Shown here one piece after another: positions 45,524 to 54,465 of a stretch of 64,000 bases of DNA (position 1 is the stretch's first letter; each line of letters opens with the position of its first letter). The DNA is taken from assembly GCA_016722025.1 (NCBI GenBank), contig JADKGZ010000003.1:248001-312000 (forward strand). The letters run 5' to 3'. The translations under genes were made by a program, and so were the position numbers. Under the pieces are notes generated by a model, which had not been told where the DNA came from, did not search any database, and saw only the letters and a program-made list of their open reading frames with translations. This DNA comes from Acidimicrobiaceae bacterium. Lineage in GTDB: Bacteria > Actinomycetota > Acidimicrobiia > Acidimicrobiales > Ilumatobacteraceae.

Positions 45524-45700
45524 TCAGTCGTCGGTGAGGCGGCCCAGCGCCGGTTGGTCGTCGAGCTGCCGCAGGAACGCCCGCTGCTCGTCGGTGAGGT
45601 GCTCGTCGGTCGCGCCCTCGACGAAGTCGGCCCACGGGTCGGGGGCGTGCTCGCTACGCGCTTGCAGCTCGGCTGCCACGTCGTCCCACCAATCGCTCAT
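45524..45700 (-). CDS. Small acidic protein (58 residues), operon with LuxR-type regulator
   Basis: 58 residues beginning MSDWWDDVAAELQARSEHA and containing DEHLTDEQRAFLRQLDDQP. Two helices are predicted by pattern; no known family. The ATG overlaps the regulator stop by four bases, which supports it as a real gene despite its size. It could modulate the regulator or an Hsp70-like partner; this is speculation. Confidence 0.6.
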   Translation of the reverse strand: MSDWWDDVAAELQARSEHAPDPWADFVEGATDEHLTDEQRAFLRQLDDQPALGRLTDD

Positions 45701-47967
45701 CGTTGCGCTCCTTGACCAACCGTAGGGCCGCCGCCGGTCATCCGCACTGCCAGCTCCGTACGCGAACGTACCCCAAGCTTGCGATACACCTGTTGCAGGT
45801 GGAAGTCGACCGTCTTCACCGACAAGAACAGCTTGGCCGCGACCTCGCGGTTGGTGAGCCCGGCCGCGACCGCGTCGACCACGCGCAGCTCGGCTTGGCT
45901 CAGCGCCGCCACCGCAGGGTCGGGGGCCCGCACCACGCCGACGGCAGTGGGTGGCGCCAACAGCGCCGCACAACGTGGATCCCAGGCGCGCACACCGCAG
46001 CGCTGCAGCGTCGCCTGCGCCAGCCGCACGATGGCCGACACGTCGGCGGTGCCCTGCGCCCGCAGCAGCGAGGCCAACCACAGCCGCGCCTCGCCTGCCT
46101 CGATGGGCAGCGATGCCTGCTCGGCGAGATCGATCGCCGCCTGGAGGCCGTCGGGATCGCTGTGCAGGTGCCCCGACCGCAACGCAGCACGCACCTCGCC
46201 GACGGCACCCACGGTGTCGTCACCCCACGCCGCCGGTTCGCCGGCAGGGTCGAGCACTGGATCATGCACCAGCCGAGCCCTCGCCGCCACCGCCACGCCT
46301 TGCGCCCGCAGCCCTTCATCGGTGGCGGCGAGGTCGAGCTCGGCGAGGTCGTCGACGCGACCCGACAGCACCGCCAGATCCGCCTGTGCCACCACCATCC
46401 AGTGCGCGATGAACGTGCCCCGCCCCAGAGCAGCGGCATCCGCTCGGGCGAGCAAGTCGCGCGCGTCGCGCGCACGCCCGGCGTGGCGCAGCGCCACCGC
46501 CAGCGGCACCACGTCGGTCGTCGCGGGGTTGGAGTCGTCGCAGAGCCGCAGCACCGCACGATGGTCGCCGGCGGCAGCGGCAGCCCACACACTGCGCCGA
46601 CGACGTCGGCGCGCACCCGACCGAGTGGCACCATCGGCGTCGGGGGGTATCGCCGAGCGACCGGTGGCCAGCTCGCTCACGTCGGACACCGCCTGCGCCA
46701 GCTCACCGGTGGTGGCGGTGACGCCGGCGGCCATGCGCACGGCGTCGACCAGCTCGCCTCCATCGAGCGCGGCACCGATGGCGTCGGCGAGCGCCTGCTC
46801 ACGCATCGCCGTGGTTGCCGCGAACTCTGCCGCTCGTTCGTAGGTTCGTGCTGCAGTGGACGGCGCACCGCGGCGAGCGGCGTCGGCGGCCACCAACGAC
46901 AACGCCTCGGCCAACGAATCGCTGGGGCCGTTGGCCGCCCCCACCAGGTGCCACACGCGGGCCGAGGCCTGGTGCGGCTCGTCGTAGGCAGCGGCGAGGG
47001 CGCGATGTGCGGCCCGGCGCGACGCGGGCGCCAGCAGGTGATAAGCCGCGTGGCGCATCCACGGGTCGGCGAAGGCCACCCGCGACCCGATCACCTCCAC
47101 GATGCCGGCTTCCTCCGCCGGCTCGATGGTGTCGGTGCCGGGTTCGCCCAGCTGCCGCAGCGCAGCGCCGATCGGCCCCAGCTCACCCGATTCGTCGGCC
47201 GCAGCGACCACCAAGGCGCGACAGCAGCGCTCGCCCAGATCGCGCATGCGCAGCTGCAGTTCGTCGGCCAGCTCGCCGGCCAGCCGGGGAAGGTCGGGCA
47301 CCGGCGCACGACCCGTGCGTTGCGCCTCGCTGAGGCCGTCGGCCATGGCAACGGCCACGCCGGGGTTACCGGCCGCGGCATGCGCGCAGCGCAGGCCGGC
47401 CGCGGCGGCGAGCCCGTGCTGCTGAAGGATCGCGGCCACTTCCGCCACCGGCAGCGGCTCGAGACGAACCGTGCGGTCGGCAGCGATTGCCGTGGACGAC
47501 GGCGCCGTGAGGAACGCGACGATCGGATCGGCGGTGGAGCGCGCGAGGGCGAAGTCGAGCACGTCGCGCGTGGACATGTCGAGCAGGTGCACATCGTCGA
47601 TCAGCACGCACAGCGGTTGCGGCTCGGCCAGCGCAGCCAGTGCGCGCAAGGTGGCCAACTTCACCGCGACAGGGTCGACCGACGCACCGGTGTAGGCCAA
47701 GGCGCTGCGCAATGCTGCTCCGTCGTCGCCCAGCGCATCGATCACCTGCGGGAAGGGCTGGAACAGGCTGGCCAGACCGGCGAAGGCGAGGTCGCGGTCG
47801 GCCGCGCGACCGGCCACGCGAGCCACGGTGAAACCACGTTGGGCCGCCGCCTGCTCGGCGGCAGCCAACCACCACGTCTTGCCCGCACCGCGAGGCCCAT
47901 GCCACAGCACTCGTCTGGGCCGAGTGGGAGCAGCGAGGTCAAGTGCCTGCGCCAACGCGGTGTGCAT
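45697..47967 (-). CDS. MalT/LAL-type LuxR transcriptional regulator
   Basis: 756 residues from ATG 47967; GTG one codon upstream is possible. The N-terminal STAND ATPase has Walker A GPRGAGKTWWL (about residues 25-35) and Walker B CVLIDDVHLLD. The middle is an Ala-rich helical repeat region. The C-terminal LuxR helix-turn-helix is LSQAELRVVDAVAAGLTNREVAAKLFLSVKTVDFHLQQVYRKLG. It follows the membrane-bound Hsp70-like gene by a few bases. In M. tuberculosis an atypical MalT-like regulator (IniR) controls iniBAC, so this protein is the best candidate to bind the ACCGGGA palindromes. Confidence 0.85.
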   Translation of the reverse strand: MHTALAQALDLAAPTRPRRVLWHGPRGAGKTWWLAAAEQAAAQRGFTVARVAGRAADRDLAFAGLASLFQPFPQVIDALGDDGAALRSALAYTGASVDPVAVKLATLRALAALAEPQPLCVLIDDVHLLDMSTRDVLDFALARSTADPIVAFLTAPSSTAIAADRTVRLEPLPVAEVAAILQQHGLAAAAGLRCAHAAAGNPGVAVAMADGLSEAQRTGRAPVPDLPRLAGELADELQLRMRDLGERCCRALVVAAADESGELGPIGAALRQLGEPGTDTIEPAEEAGIVEVIGSRVAFADPWMRHAAYHLLAPASRRAAHRALAAAYDEPHQASARVWHLVGAANGPSDSLAEALSLVAADAARRGAPSTAARTYERAAEFAATTAMREQALADAIGAALDGGELVDAVRMAAGVTATTGELAQAVSDVSELATGRSAIPPDADGATRSGARRRRRRSVWAAAAAGDHRAVLRLCDDSNPATTDVVPLAVALRHAGRARDARDLLARADAAALGRGTFIAHWMVVAQADLAVLSGRVDDLAELDLAATDEGLRAQGVAVAARARLVHDPVLDPAGEPAAWGDDTVGAVGEVRAALRSGHLHSDPDGLQAAIDLAEQASLPIEAGEARLWLASLLRAQGTADVSAIVRLAQATLQRCGVRAWDPRCAALLAPPTAVGVVRAPDPAVAALSQAELRVVDAVAAGLTNREVAAKLFLSVKTVDFHLQQVYRKLGVRSRTELAVRMTGGGPTVGQGAQR

Positions 47968-47973
47968 CACTGC

Positions 47974-49935
47974 TCACTGACCAGGGGTTGGGACGGGGTA
48001 GCAGTAGTAGTTCTCCGCCTCGGCCAGCGTGTGGTCGTGGTTGGCCTGCGTGATGCAGATGGCCGAACCGGGTTGGTAGCCGAACTCGCTGAGGTTCGAC
48101 TGCGTGAAGCCGTTGAACACCAGCTCGCCGCCGCCGTCGGCGCGATCCCACACCATCCACGGGCCGGTTTCGGGAACCCCGGCGTTGTTGGGGTCGACCG
48201 TGCTGTAGAAGAAGTGCACATGCGAGTCGCCGGCGACGCCGGAGTCGTTGGGGTCGAACCCGTCGACCGTGTACAGCACCTCCAGCACGTCGCCCTGCCA
48301 CAGCGCGGAGGAGATGCCCACGCAGATGCCCGTCGTCGAGCTGCACGACTGGTTGACGTTGACCGTGGTGGCCGTGGTGGCCGAGGTGACGGCCGTGGTG
48401 ACACTGGTGGCCGTGGTGGACTCGGTGGCGACAGTGGATGCCGTGCCGGCGATCGTCTGGTCGGCGGTGGATTGCGTGGTGGTGTCGCCGGCGGTGCCAT
48501 CGTCGCCACCGGTGAACATCACCAACGCGACGATGCCGGCCACCACGGCAAGGAGGCCGGCACCCAGCAGCATCCACTGCGAGCGAGGCTTCTTCGCTGG
48601 CGGAGGTGGCGGAGCCGCCCTCGACGGCGCCGGCGGTGCGACGGGAGGCGGCCCGGTGCGTGCGGGCTGTGCAGCGGCCACACCAGGCTGCACCTTGGGC
48701 GCACTCGAGGCCGCTGCCCCGACGGCCGCTGCCGAGACAGCCGCAGCCGAGACGGCTGGCGGTACAGAAGGCGCGGGTGCAGGGGGCACGGGTGCCCGGG
48801 TTGCAGTCGGCGGCGGGGCAGGCGGGGCAGGAGGCGCCGGCACCGGTGCTGCGGCGGAGGGTGCGTTCGCAGCAAGGACACCAGCCCCGTAACGAGCAGC
48901 ACCCATCGCCACCGAATGCTTCGGATGCACATCCGACACCACCGGCCGACCCAACTCACCACGCACCATGTCAGCCACCAACGGAATACGCGACGAACCA
49001 CCCGCCAACAACACCACCTTCACCTCACCCAACCCCACACCAGCAGCATCCACCGCCCGACGCACACACTCCACCGTCTCCCGCAAAATCGGACGAATCA
49101 TGTCCTCGAACTCAACACGCGTGATCCGCACCTGCATCTGCACATTCGGCAACAACACCGACACCGACGCATCCGAATCAGCCGACAACGACTCCTTCGC
49201 CAACACACACTCCGCCCGCAACCGCGCAAACGCCGCCCGCACCCCCACATCACCAGCATCCAACCCACCAATCACATCACCCACCACACCACGCACATGC
49301 GTCAACACCGCCTCATCAAAATCAATCCCCCCCAACCGCTCAATCCCATGCCCACGACCCAACACCTCGAACCCACCCACCGACTTGCGCAACACCGCCG
49401 CATCAAAGGTGCCACCACCCAAGTCATACACCGCCACCACCTCACCAACCTCCACCCGCGCACCCGCCGCGAACTGCAACGCCGCAGCCACCGGCTCCGA
49501 CAACAACAACGCCCCCGGCACCCCCGCCAACACCACCGCCTGACGCAACAAATCCAACTTGTACTCACCCCAATTCGCAGGATGCGTCACCACCACCACA
49601 TCAGCCACACCCCCCTGACGCTCCACCACATCCACCACCACCGCCCGCAACAACAACCCCAACAACCTGTCAGCCGAAAACGGCGTCCGATCCAACATGA
49701 TCGGCGCCGTATCACCCAACCGCCGCTTGAACTCACGCGCCAACCGCGACGGCTCACCCAACCCCCGCCGCTCCGCCACATCCCCCACCAAAACCCCACC
49801 ATCATCACGCAAAAACACCAACGACGGAATCGCCGCCGCATGATTCCCCAACGGCACCACCTCCACCCGACCACCACGCCACACAGCCGCAGCCGTAAAC
49901 GTCGTCCCCACATCAACACCCAACACATACCCCAC
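47974..49935 (-). CDS. Membrane-anchored Hsp70-like ATPase with outside C-terminal domain
   Basis: 653 residues. Hsp70 nucleotide-binding domain, residues 1 to about 355 (GVDVGTTFTAAAVW, VYDLGGGTFDAAVL, VLLAGGSSRIPLV); Pro/Ala-rich linker to about 450; one membrane helix WMLLGAGLLAVVAGIVALV; a Thr/Ser-rich stalk; then a C-terminal domain of about 120 residues with four cysteines (NQSCSSTTGICVGI ... AICITQ ... YYCYPVP), likely outside the cell. GTG 49935 has an AAGGGTGG Shine-Dalgarno. The nucleotide-binding part uses G/T-ending codons (GGT, GTG, TTG, GAT), unlike the C-ending style of its own C-terminal part and of neighbouring genes; the change falls near 48880-48900. Confidence 0.85.
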   Translation of the reverse strand: MGYVLGVDVGTTFTAAAVWRGGRVEVVPLGNHAAAIPSLVFLRDDGGVLVGDVAERRGLGEPSRLAREFKRRLGDTAPIMLDRTPFSADRLLGLLLRAVVVDVVERQGGVADVVVVTHPANWGEYKLDLLRQAVVLAGVPGALLLSEPVAAALQFAAGARVEVGEVVAVYDLGGGTFDAAVLRKSVGGFEVLGRGHGIERLGGIDFDEAVLTHVRGVVGDVIGGLDAGDVGVRAAFARLRAECVLAKESLSADSDASVSVLLPNVQMQVRITRVEFEDMIRPILRETVECVRRAVDAAGVGLGEVKVVLLAGGSSRIPLVADMVRGELGRPVVSDVHPKHSVAMGAARYGAGVLAANAPSAAAPVPAPPAPPAPPPTATRAPVPPAPAPSVPPAVSAAAVSAAAVGAAASSAPKVQPGVAAAQPARTGPPPVAPPAPSRAAPPPPPAKKPRSQWMLLGAGLLAVVAGIVALVMFTGGDDGTAGDTTTQSTADQTIAGTASTVATESTTATSVTTAVTSATTATTVNVNQSCSSTTGICVGISSALWQGDVLEVLYTVDGFDPNDSGVAGDSHVHFFYSTVDPNNAGVPETGPWMVWDRADGGGELVFNGFTQSNLSEFGYQPGSAICITQANHDHTLAEAENYYCYPVPTPGQ

Positions 49936-49961
49936 GAAAAACCACCCTTCCAAGCACCCGG

Positions 49962-50017
49962 ACACTACTGGCAGCAACCAGCGGCATCACTGCGGTTCAC
50001 CCGGGTGAACTCCCGGT
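49962..50017 (-). promoter_or_regulatory. Promoter region of the membrane Hsp70-like operon with related palindrome
   Basis: GTTCACCCGGGTGAAC (49995-50010) is a perfect 16-base palindrome directly followed by TCCCGGT (50011-50017), the right arm of the sites at 40059 and 45439. Read in the standard geometry the left arm is CCCGGGT, with two mismatches. TAGTGT (49967-49962 on the coding strand) may be the -10. The tdh stop codon abuts it. Confidence 0.5.
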
Positions 50018-50018
50018 T

Positions 50019-51050
50019 CTACGCGTCGGCCCAGTCGAGGATGACCTTGCCGCACTCGCCGCGACCGACGATGTCGAAGGCCTCGTGGAACTGATCGGCG
50101 GGCAGCCGGTGCGTGACGATGCCGCTCACGTCGAGGCCGCTCTGCAGCATCGCCGCCATCTTGTACCAGGTCTCGAAGATGCGGCGGCCGTAGATGCCCT
50201 GGATCTCGAGGCCCTTGAAGATCACGTCGTTGATGTCGAGCGTCATCGGCCCGGCGGGGATGCCGAGCACTGCGATGCGACCGCCGTGGTTCATCGAGTC
50301 GAGCATCTGGTTGAACGCTGACTCGGCACCGCTCATCTCCAGCCCGACGTCGAAGCCTTCGGTCATGCCCAACTCGATCATCACCGGGCCCAGTTGCTGG
50401 TGGGCGACATCGACCACACGAGTGGCGCCGTGCGCAGCGGCCATCGCCAGCCGGTAGGGGTTGACATCGGTGACCACGACGTGGCGGGCGCCGATGTGAC
50501 GCACGATCGCCGCAGCCAGCACACCGATGGGCCCAGCGCCCGTGATCAGCACATCTTCACCGACCACGTCGAAGCGCAGTGCGGTGTGCGTGGCGTTGCC
50601 CAGCGGGTCGAGCACGGCGGCCACGTCGTCGGTGATGTGCGCAGGCACGACGAACACGTTCTGCGCCGGGATGACGACATACTCCGCGAACGCTCCGGGG
50701 CGAGTGACGCCGACGCCGGTGTGGTTGTGGCAGAACTCTCGGCGGCCGCCTTTGCAATTGCGGCAATGGCCGCAGGTGACGTGCCCTTCGCCGGCGACAC
50801 GCTGGCCCACCTCCAGGCCCTGCACGCCCGCACCGAGCGCGGCGATCTCACCCATGAACTCGTGACCCACCACCATCGGCACCGGGATGGTGGCCTGCGC
50901 CCACGCATCCCAGTGGTGGATGTGCAGGTCGGTGCCACAGATGCTGGTCTTGCGCACACGAATCAGCACCTCGCCGTCGCCCGGCTCCGGCTCGGGCACG
51001 TCGTGCATCCAGAGACCGGGCTCCGCATGCGCCTTCACCAATGCCCTCAT
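50019..51050 (-). CDS. tdh: L-threonine 3-dehydrogenase
   Basis: 343 residues, matching Tdh. Zinc alcohol-dehydrogenase family: catalytic zinc site in TSICGTDLHIHHW and GHEFMGEIAAL, structural zinc cysteines in CGHCRNCKGGRREFC, NAD loop ITGAGPIGVLAAA. It oxidises threonine to 2-amino-3-ketobutyrate, the substrate of the Kbl enzyme encoded just upstream with a four-base overlap. The stop codon borders the palindrome of the next operon. Confidence 0.93.
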   Translation of the reverse strand: MRALVKAHAEPGLWMHDVPEPEPGDGEVLIRVRKTSICGTDLHIHHWDAWAQATIPVPMVVGHEFMGEIAALGAGVQGLEVGQRVAGEGHVTCGHCRNCKGGRREFCHNHTGVGVTRPGAFAEYVVIPAQNVFVVPAHITDDVAAVLDPLGNATHTALRFDVVGEDVLITGAGPIGVLAAAIVRHIGARHVVVTDVNPYRLAMAAAHGATRVVDVAHQQLGPVMIELGMTEGFDVGLEMSGAESAFNQMLDSMNHGGRIAVLGIPAGPMTLDINDVIFKGLEIQGIYGRRIFETWYKMAAMLQSGLDVSGIVTHRLPADQFHEAFDIVGRGECGKVILDWADA

Positions 51051-52249
51051 GCGATGACTCCCATCTCCGTGCCGACCTTGACGAATGCTGCCACGGCTGT
51101 GTCGATGTCGGTGTCGGTGTGGGCGGCCGACATCTGCGTGCGGATGCGCGCCTTGCCCGGGGGCACCACCGGGAAGCTGAACGCGATCACATAGATGCCT
51201 TCGGCCAGCAGCCGTTGTGCCATCTCGCCCGCGACCTTGGCGTCGCCCAACATCACGGGGATGATGGGGTGGCCGGCGCCGGCGAGCGTGAAGCCGGCGG
51301 CCTCCATCGCCGCACGGAACCGATGCGCGTTGCGTTCCAGCTGCTGTTGCAGCGCGTGGCTCTCCTGCAGCAGGGCCAAGGCGCGCACGGTGGTGGCGGT
51401 GATGGCCGGCGCCAGCGAGTTGCTGAACAGGTACGGGCGCGACCGTTGGCGCAGCCAGTCGACGACCTCCTTGCGACCGCTGGTGTAGCCACCGCTGGCG
51501 CCGCCCAGCGCCTTGCCCAGCGTGCCGGTGATGATGTCGACCCGTCCCATGACATCGCAGTATTCGTGCGAGCCGCGACCGGTGGCACCGACGAACCCGA
51601 CGGCATGTGAGTCGTCGACCATCACCATTGCGTCGTAACGCTCGGCGAGGTCGCAGATGGCCGACAGGTTGGCGATCACACCGTCCATCGAGAACACGCC
51701 GTCGGTGGCGATGAGCCGGTAGCGGGCGCCGGCCGCGTCGCGCAGGCACTGCTCGAGCTGCGCCATGTCGTCGCCGTCGGCGAGATGGTCGTAGCGCATG
51801 CGCTGCGCCTTGCACAGGCGGATGCCGTCGATGATGCTGGCGTGGTTCAGGCTGTCGCTGATGACGCAATCCTGCTCGTCGAGGATGGTCTCGAACAGGC
51901 CGCCGTTGGCGTCGAAGCACGACGAGTAGAGGATGGTGTCGTCGGTGCCCAGGAACGCACTGAGTGCGGCCTCCAGCTCCTTGTGCACGGTCTGCGTGCC
52001 GCAGATGAACCGCACCGACGCCATGCCGTAGCCGTATGCGTCGAGTGCCGCGTGGGCCGCCTCGATGAGTGCGGGGTGGTCGGCCAGCCCCAGGTAGTTG
52101 TTAGCACACAGGTTGAGCACGGCACTGCCGTCGCGCAGCGTGATGTGCGCCGCCTGCGGCGACGCGATCACCCGCTCGGACTTGAACAAACCCTCGTCGA
52201 CGAGGCCGGCTGCACGTTGGGCGAGATCCTCGAGGATTCCGGTACGCAT
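51047..52249 (-). CDS. kbl: 2-amino-3-ketobutyrate CoA ligase (glycine C-acetyltransferase)
   Basis: 400 residues, normal for Kbl. PLP-dependent alpha-oxoamine synthase with NNYLGLADHP, CFDANGGLFETIL, DDSHAVGFVGATGRG and Schiff-base lysine in TGTLGKALGGASGG. It splits 2-amino-3-ketobutyrate with CoA into glycine and acetyl-CoA. ATG 52249 lies 6 bases after TATCGT on the coding strand, so the kbl-tdh transcript may be leaderless. Confidence 0.94.
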   Translation of the reverse strand: MRTGILEDLAQRAAGLVDEGLFKSERVIASPQAAHITLRDGSAVLNLCANNYLGLADHPALIEAAHAALDAYGYGMASVRFICGTQTVHKELEAALSAFLGTDDTILYSSCFDANGGLFETILDEQDCVISDSLNHASIIDGIRLCKAQRMRYDHLADGDDMAQLEQCLRDAAGARYRLIATDGVFSMDGVIANLSAICDLAERYDAMVMVDDSHAVGFVGATGRGSHEYCDVMGRVDIITGTLGKALGGASGGYTSGRKEVVDWLRQRSRPYLFSNSLAPAITATTVRALALLQESHALQQQLERNAHRFRAAMEAAGFTLAGAGHPIIPVMLGDAKVAGEMAQRLLAEGIYVIAFSFPVVPPGKARIRTQMSAAHTDTDIDTAVAAFVKVGTEMGVIA

Positions 52250-52320
52250 GTACCGACGATAGGCGAGTTCCGCTGCGGCCGGAGGAAAGCCCGGACCGTG
52301 ACCATCGAGGGGCACGTGGC

Positions 52321-52335
52321 TAGCGTCCGGGCATG
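52321..52335 (+). promoter_or_regulatory. Leaderless -10 element of the second serine hydrolase
   Basis: TAGCGT at 52321-52326, 6 bases before ATG 52333. The divergent kbl gene has TATCGT 6 bases from its ATG, so this 83-base gap serves both. Confidence 0.4.
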
Positions 52336-53568
52336 GCAGCACTTGCACAGGAAGCGGCACCCGAGTCGGTCGGCATGTCGACCGAGCGGCTGGCCCGCCT
52401 CGACCGTCACTTTCAGCGATACATCGACGACGGCCGTCTCACCGGTTGGCAGCTGTCGGTGGCCCGGCACGGCAAAGTGGTGCACCACAGCATCGCCGGT
52501 CAACGTGATGTGGCAGCCGATCTGCCCGTGGAGGCCGACACCATCTGGCGCATCTTCTCGATGACCAAACCGGTCACCGCCGTGCTTGCGCTGCAGCTGT
52601 GGGAGGAAGGGCTGTTCGAGCTCAACGATCCGGTCCACCGCTACATCCCCGCCTTTCGCGACACCAAGGTCTGGCGCGCCGGCAGCGTGAACGCACCGGT
52701 GCTGGAGCCGATCACCGAGACGATGCGCCTGTGGCAGCTGTTCGCCCACACCAGCGGGCTCACCTACGGGTTCATGTACAACCACCCGGTCGACGAGCTG
52801 TACCGCCGCGCCGGTTTCGAGTGGGGCTCGCCGGCCGGGTGCGACCTGGAGGGCGTGTGCGATGTGCTCGCAGCGCTGCCGCTGCTGTTCCAACCCGGCA
52901 GCGAGTGGAGCTACTCGATGGGCCTCGATGTGCTGGGTCGGGTGCTGGAAGTCGTCGGTGGGCAGCCGCTCGACGAGCTGATGCGCACCCGTCTGCTGGA
53001 ACCGTTGGGCATGCACGAGACCACCTGGCACGTGCCCGAGGCCAACCACTCGCGTCTCGCCACGCTCTACGGCGCCCACCCCACCACTCGCCAAGCAGTC
53101 CTGCTCGAGCCGATGGGCCAGCTCGCAAAGCAGCCGCCGGCCTTCCTCGGCGGTGGTGGAGGCCTGCAGAGCACGGCGTACGACTACCACCGGTTCACGC
53201 AGATGCTCGTGAACGGAGGCGAGCTCGATGGCGCGCGCATCCTGTCGCCACGCACCGTCAGGTACATGGCCAGCAACCACCTGCCCGGCAACGTCGACCT
53301 CACGGCCTTCGGCCGACCACTGTTCAGCGAGACCGCGTTCGACGGCGTCGGCTTCGGGCTCGGCGTCAGCGTCAGCATCGACCCGGTGAAAGGTCGCGTG
53401 CCCGGCAATGCGGGCGAGTTCGCGTGGGGTGGTGCAGCCAGCACCGCGTTCTGGGTGGACCCGGTCGACGATCTGGTCGTGCAGTTCTTCACACAGCTGC
53501 TGCCCAGCAGCGTCCACCCGATCCGCAGCCAGCTGAAGCAACTCGTCTACCAGGCGCTGCTCGACTGA
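52333..53568 (+). CDS. Serine hydrolase of the beta-lactamase family (paralogue)
   Basis: 411 residues. Active site S76-M-T-K79 in IFSMTKPVTAV, second motif region WSYSMGLDVLG, third motif AWGGAASTAFW. The domain order and many segments repeat those of the gene at 8314-9546, so the two are paralogues with probable esterase or amidase activity. No signal peptide. It stands alone between kbl and a convergent secreted-protein gene. Confidence 0.85.
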   Translation: MAALAQEAAPESVGMSTERLARLDRHFQRYIDDGRLTGWQLSVARHGKVVHHSIAGQRDVAADLPVEADTIWRIFSMTKPVTAVLALQLWEEGLFELNDPVHRYIPAFRDTKVWRAGSVNAPVLEPITETMRLWQLFAHTSGLTYGFMYNHPVDELYRRAGFEWGSPAGCDLEGVCDVLAALPLLFQPGSEWSYSMGLDVLGRVLEVVGGQPLDELMRTRLLEPLGMHETTWHVPEANHSRLATLYGAHPTTRQAVLLEPMGQLAKQPPAFLGGGGGLQSTAYDYHRFTQMLVNGGELDGARILSPRTVRYMASNHLPGNVDLTAFGRPLFSETAFDGVGFGLGVSVSIDPVKGRVPGNAGEFAWGGAASTAFWVDPVDDLVVQFFTQLLPSSVHPIRSQLKQLVYQALLD

Positions 53569-53596
53569 GGTCGTCGGCCGGCGACTCGTTCAGCGC

Positions 53597-54298
53597 TCAG
53601 TCGTCGTCGCCGCCACCATCACCGGAGTGCTGGTCGTCGCTGCTGTCGTCGCTGTTGTCGTCAGTGCTGTCGTCGGTGCTGTCGTCGCCACTGCTGTCGT
53701 CGTCGTGGTCGGTGGTGGCAGGCGGCGGCGTGGTGGTGCCCGAGTGGGAAGCGACCGTGGTTGCCGGGGCGCCGGCGGTCGTGGCCGTGGAGCCACCTGC
53801 AGGGGTGCCCCCGGTTGGCACTGCGACCGGAAGGGAGGTGCTGGTGAGATCGACCTCACGCGACTCGACGGAGGTGACCACCACGCCCATCGACAGGTTT
53901 GCGCGGAACTCGACCAGCGTGGCGCCCGCCAGCAGCTGCACGCTGACGTTGTAGGCATCGATGCTCTCGGCCACCAGCACCGTCCAACCAGCGCTGGGGG
54001 TTGCCGCGACGACCGCCAGCACGTCGCCGGCGGTGTCGAGCGTCACCACACCCGCATCACCTACCTGGTACATCACCGGTTGGCTGAGCGGAACGGAGCT
54101 GGACGGCGCAGCCGACGACGACGTCGGCGCGGGTTCCGTGCGTGCCGGTACCGGGGTGCCGAGGACGAGCGTGACGTTGCTGCCGGAGGCACTGCCGGGC
54201 TGCGCGCTCTGCAACACCTGGTTGTTCACCAGTGCCGCGGCCGAACCGGCGACGAGCACGCCCGAGAGCGACAGCACCGTGGCGATTCGAGCTTTCAA
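53597..54298 (-). CDS. Secreted protein with Asp/Ser-rich C-terminal tail
   Basis: 233 residues from TTG 54298, supported by a GAAGGA Shine-Dalgarno 6 bases upstream. An N-terminal signal segment ATVLSLSGVLVAGSAAAL is followed by a linker, a domain of about 90 residues (VGDAGVVTLDTAGDVLAVVAAT, GWTVLVAESIDAYNVSVQLL), a Thr/Pro-rich stretch and a tail of DDS/DDST repeats that is highly acidic. The gene is divergent from a two-component system, suggesting control by it or a sensing partnership. No family recognised. Confidence 0.7.
   Translation of the reverse strand: MKARIATVLSLSGVLVAGSAAALVNNQVLQSAQPGSASGSNVTLVLGTPVPARTEPAPTSSSAAPSSSVPLSQPVMYQVGDAGVVTLDTAGDVLAVVAATPSAGWTVLVAESIDAYNVSVQLLAGATLVEFRANLSMGVVVTSVESREVDLTSTSLPVAVPTGGTPAGGSTATTAGAPATTVASHSGTTTPPPATTDHDDDSSGDDSTDDSTDDNSDDSSDDQHSGDGGGDDD
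53617..53705. repeat. Degenerate short repeats encoding the Asp/Ser tail
   Basis: Repeating plus-strand words around GCTGTCGTC encode DDSSDDNSDDST-type sequence at the C-terminus of the secreted protein. The run is frame-preserving and could vary in length. Confidence 0.7.
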
Positions 54299-54465
54299 AG
54301 CGGTTCCTTCAGCGAGGGGAAGCGAGGGTGCGGAACGCAGGAGCGTTCAACGACCTCCACCGTACGAAGGATGCGCCCAGGGCAGGCCCTCACGACATCC
54401 AAGATTCGTCCAAATCGTCACTACTTCGAGTGAAGGGCCGAGAAGTGCCCTCGCGGAGGGTCAGA

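Noticed and set aside
35223..50018. Phage-defence island
   Set aside because: Dynamins and STAND proteins occur in defence systems, but here the neighbours (dnaK operon, iniBAC-like order, repeat proteins, LuxR-type DNA-binding end) and the absence of nuclease, integrase or reverse-transcriptase genes fit envelope stress better. Not fully excluded.
45703..50094. A plus-strand open frame of about 1460 codons antisense to the LuxR and Hsp70-like genes
   Set aside because: It arises from the G/C- and G/T-biased third positions of the true genes; its product is low-complexity His/Arg/Pro-rich and lacks a start signal, while the minus-strand proteins have clear domains.
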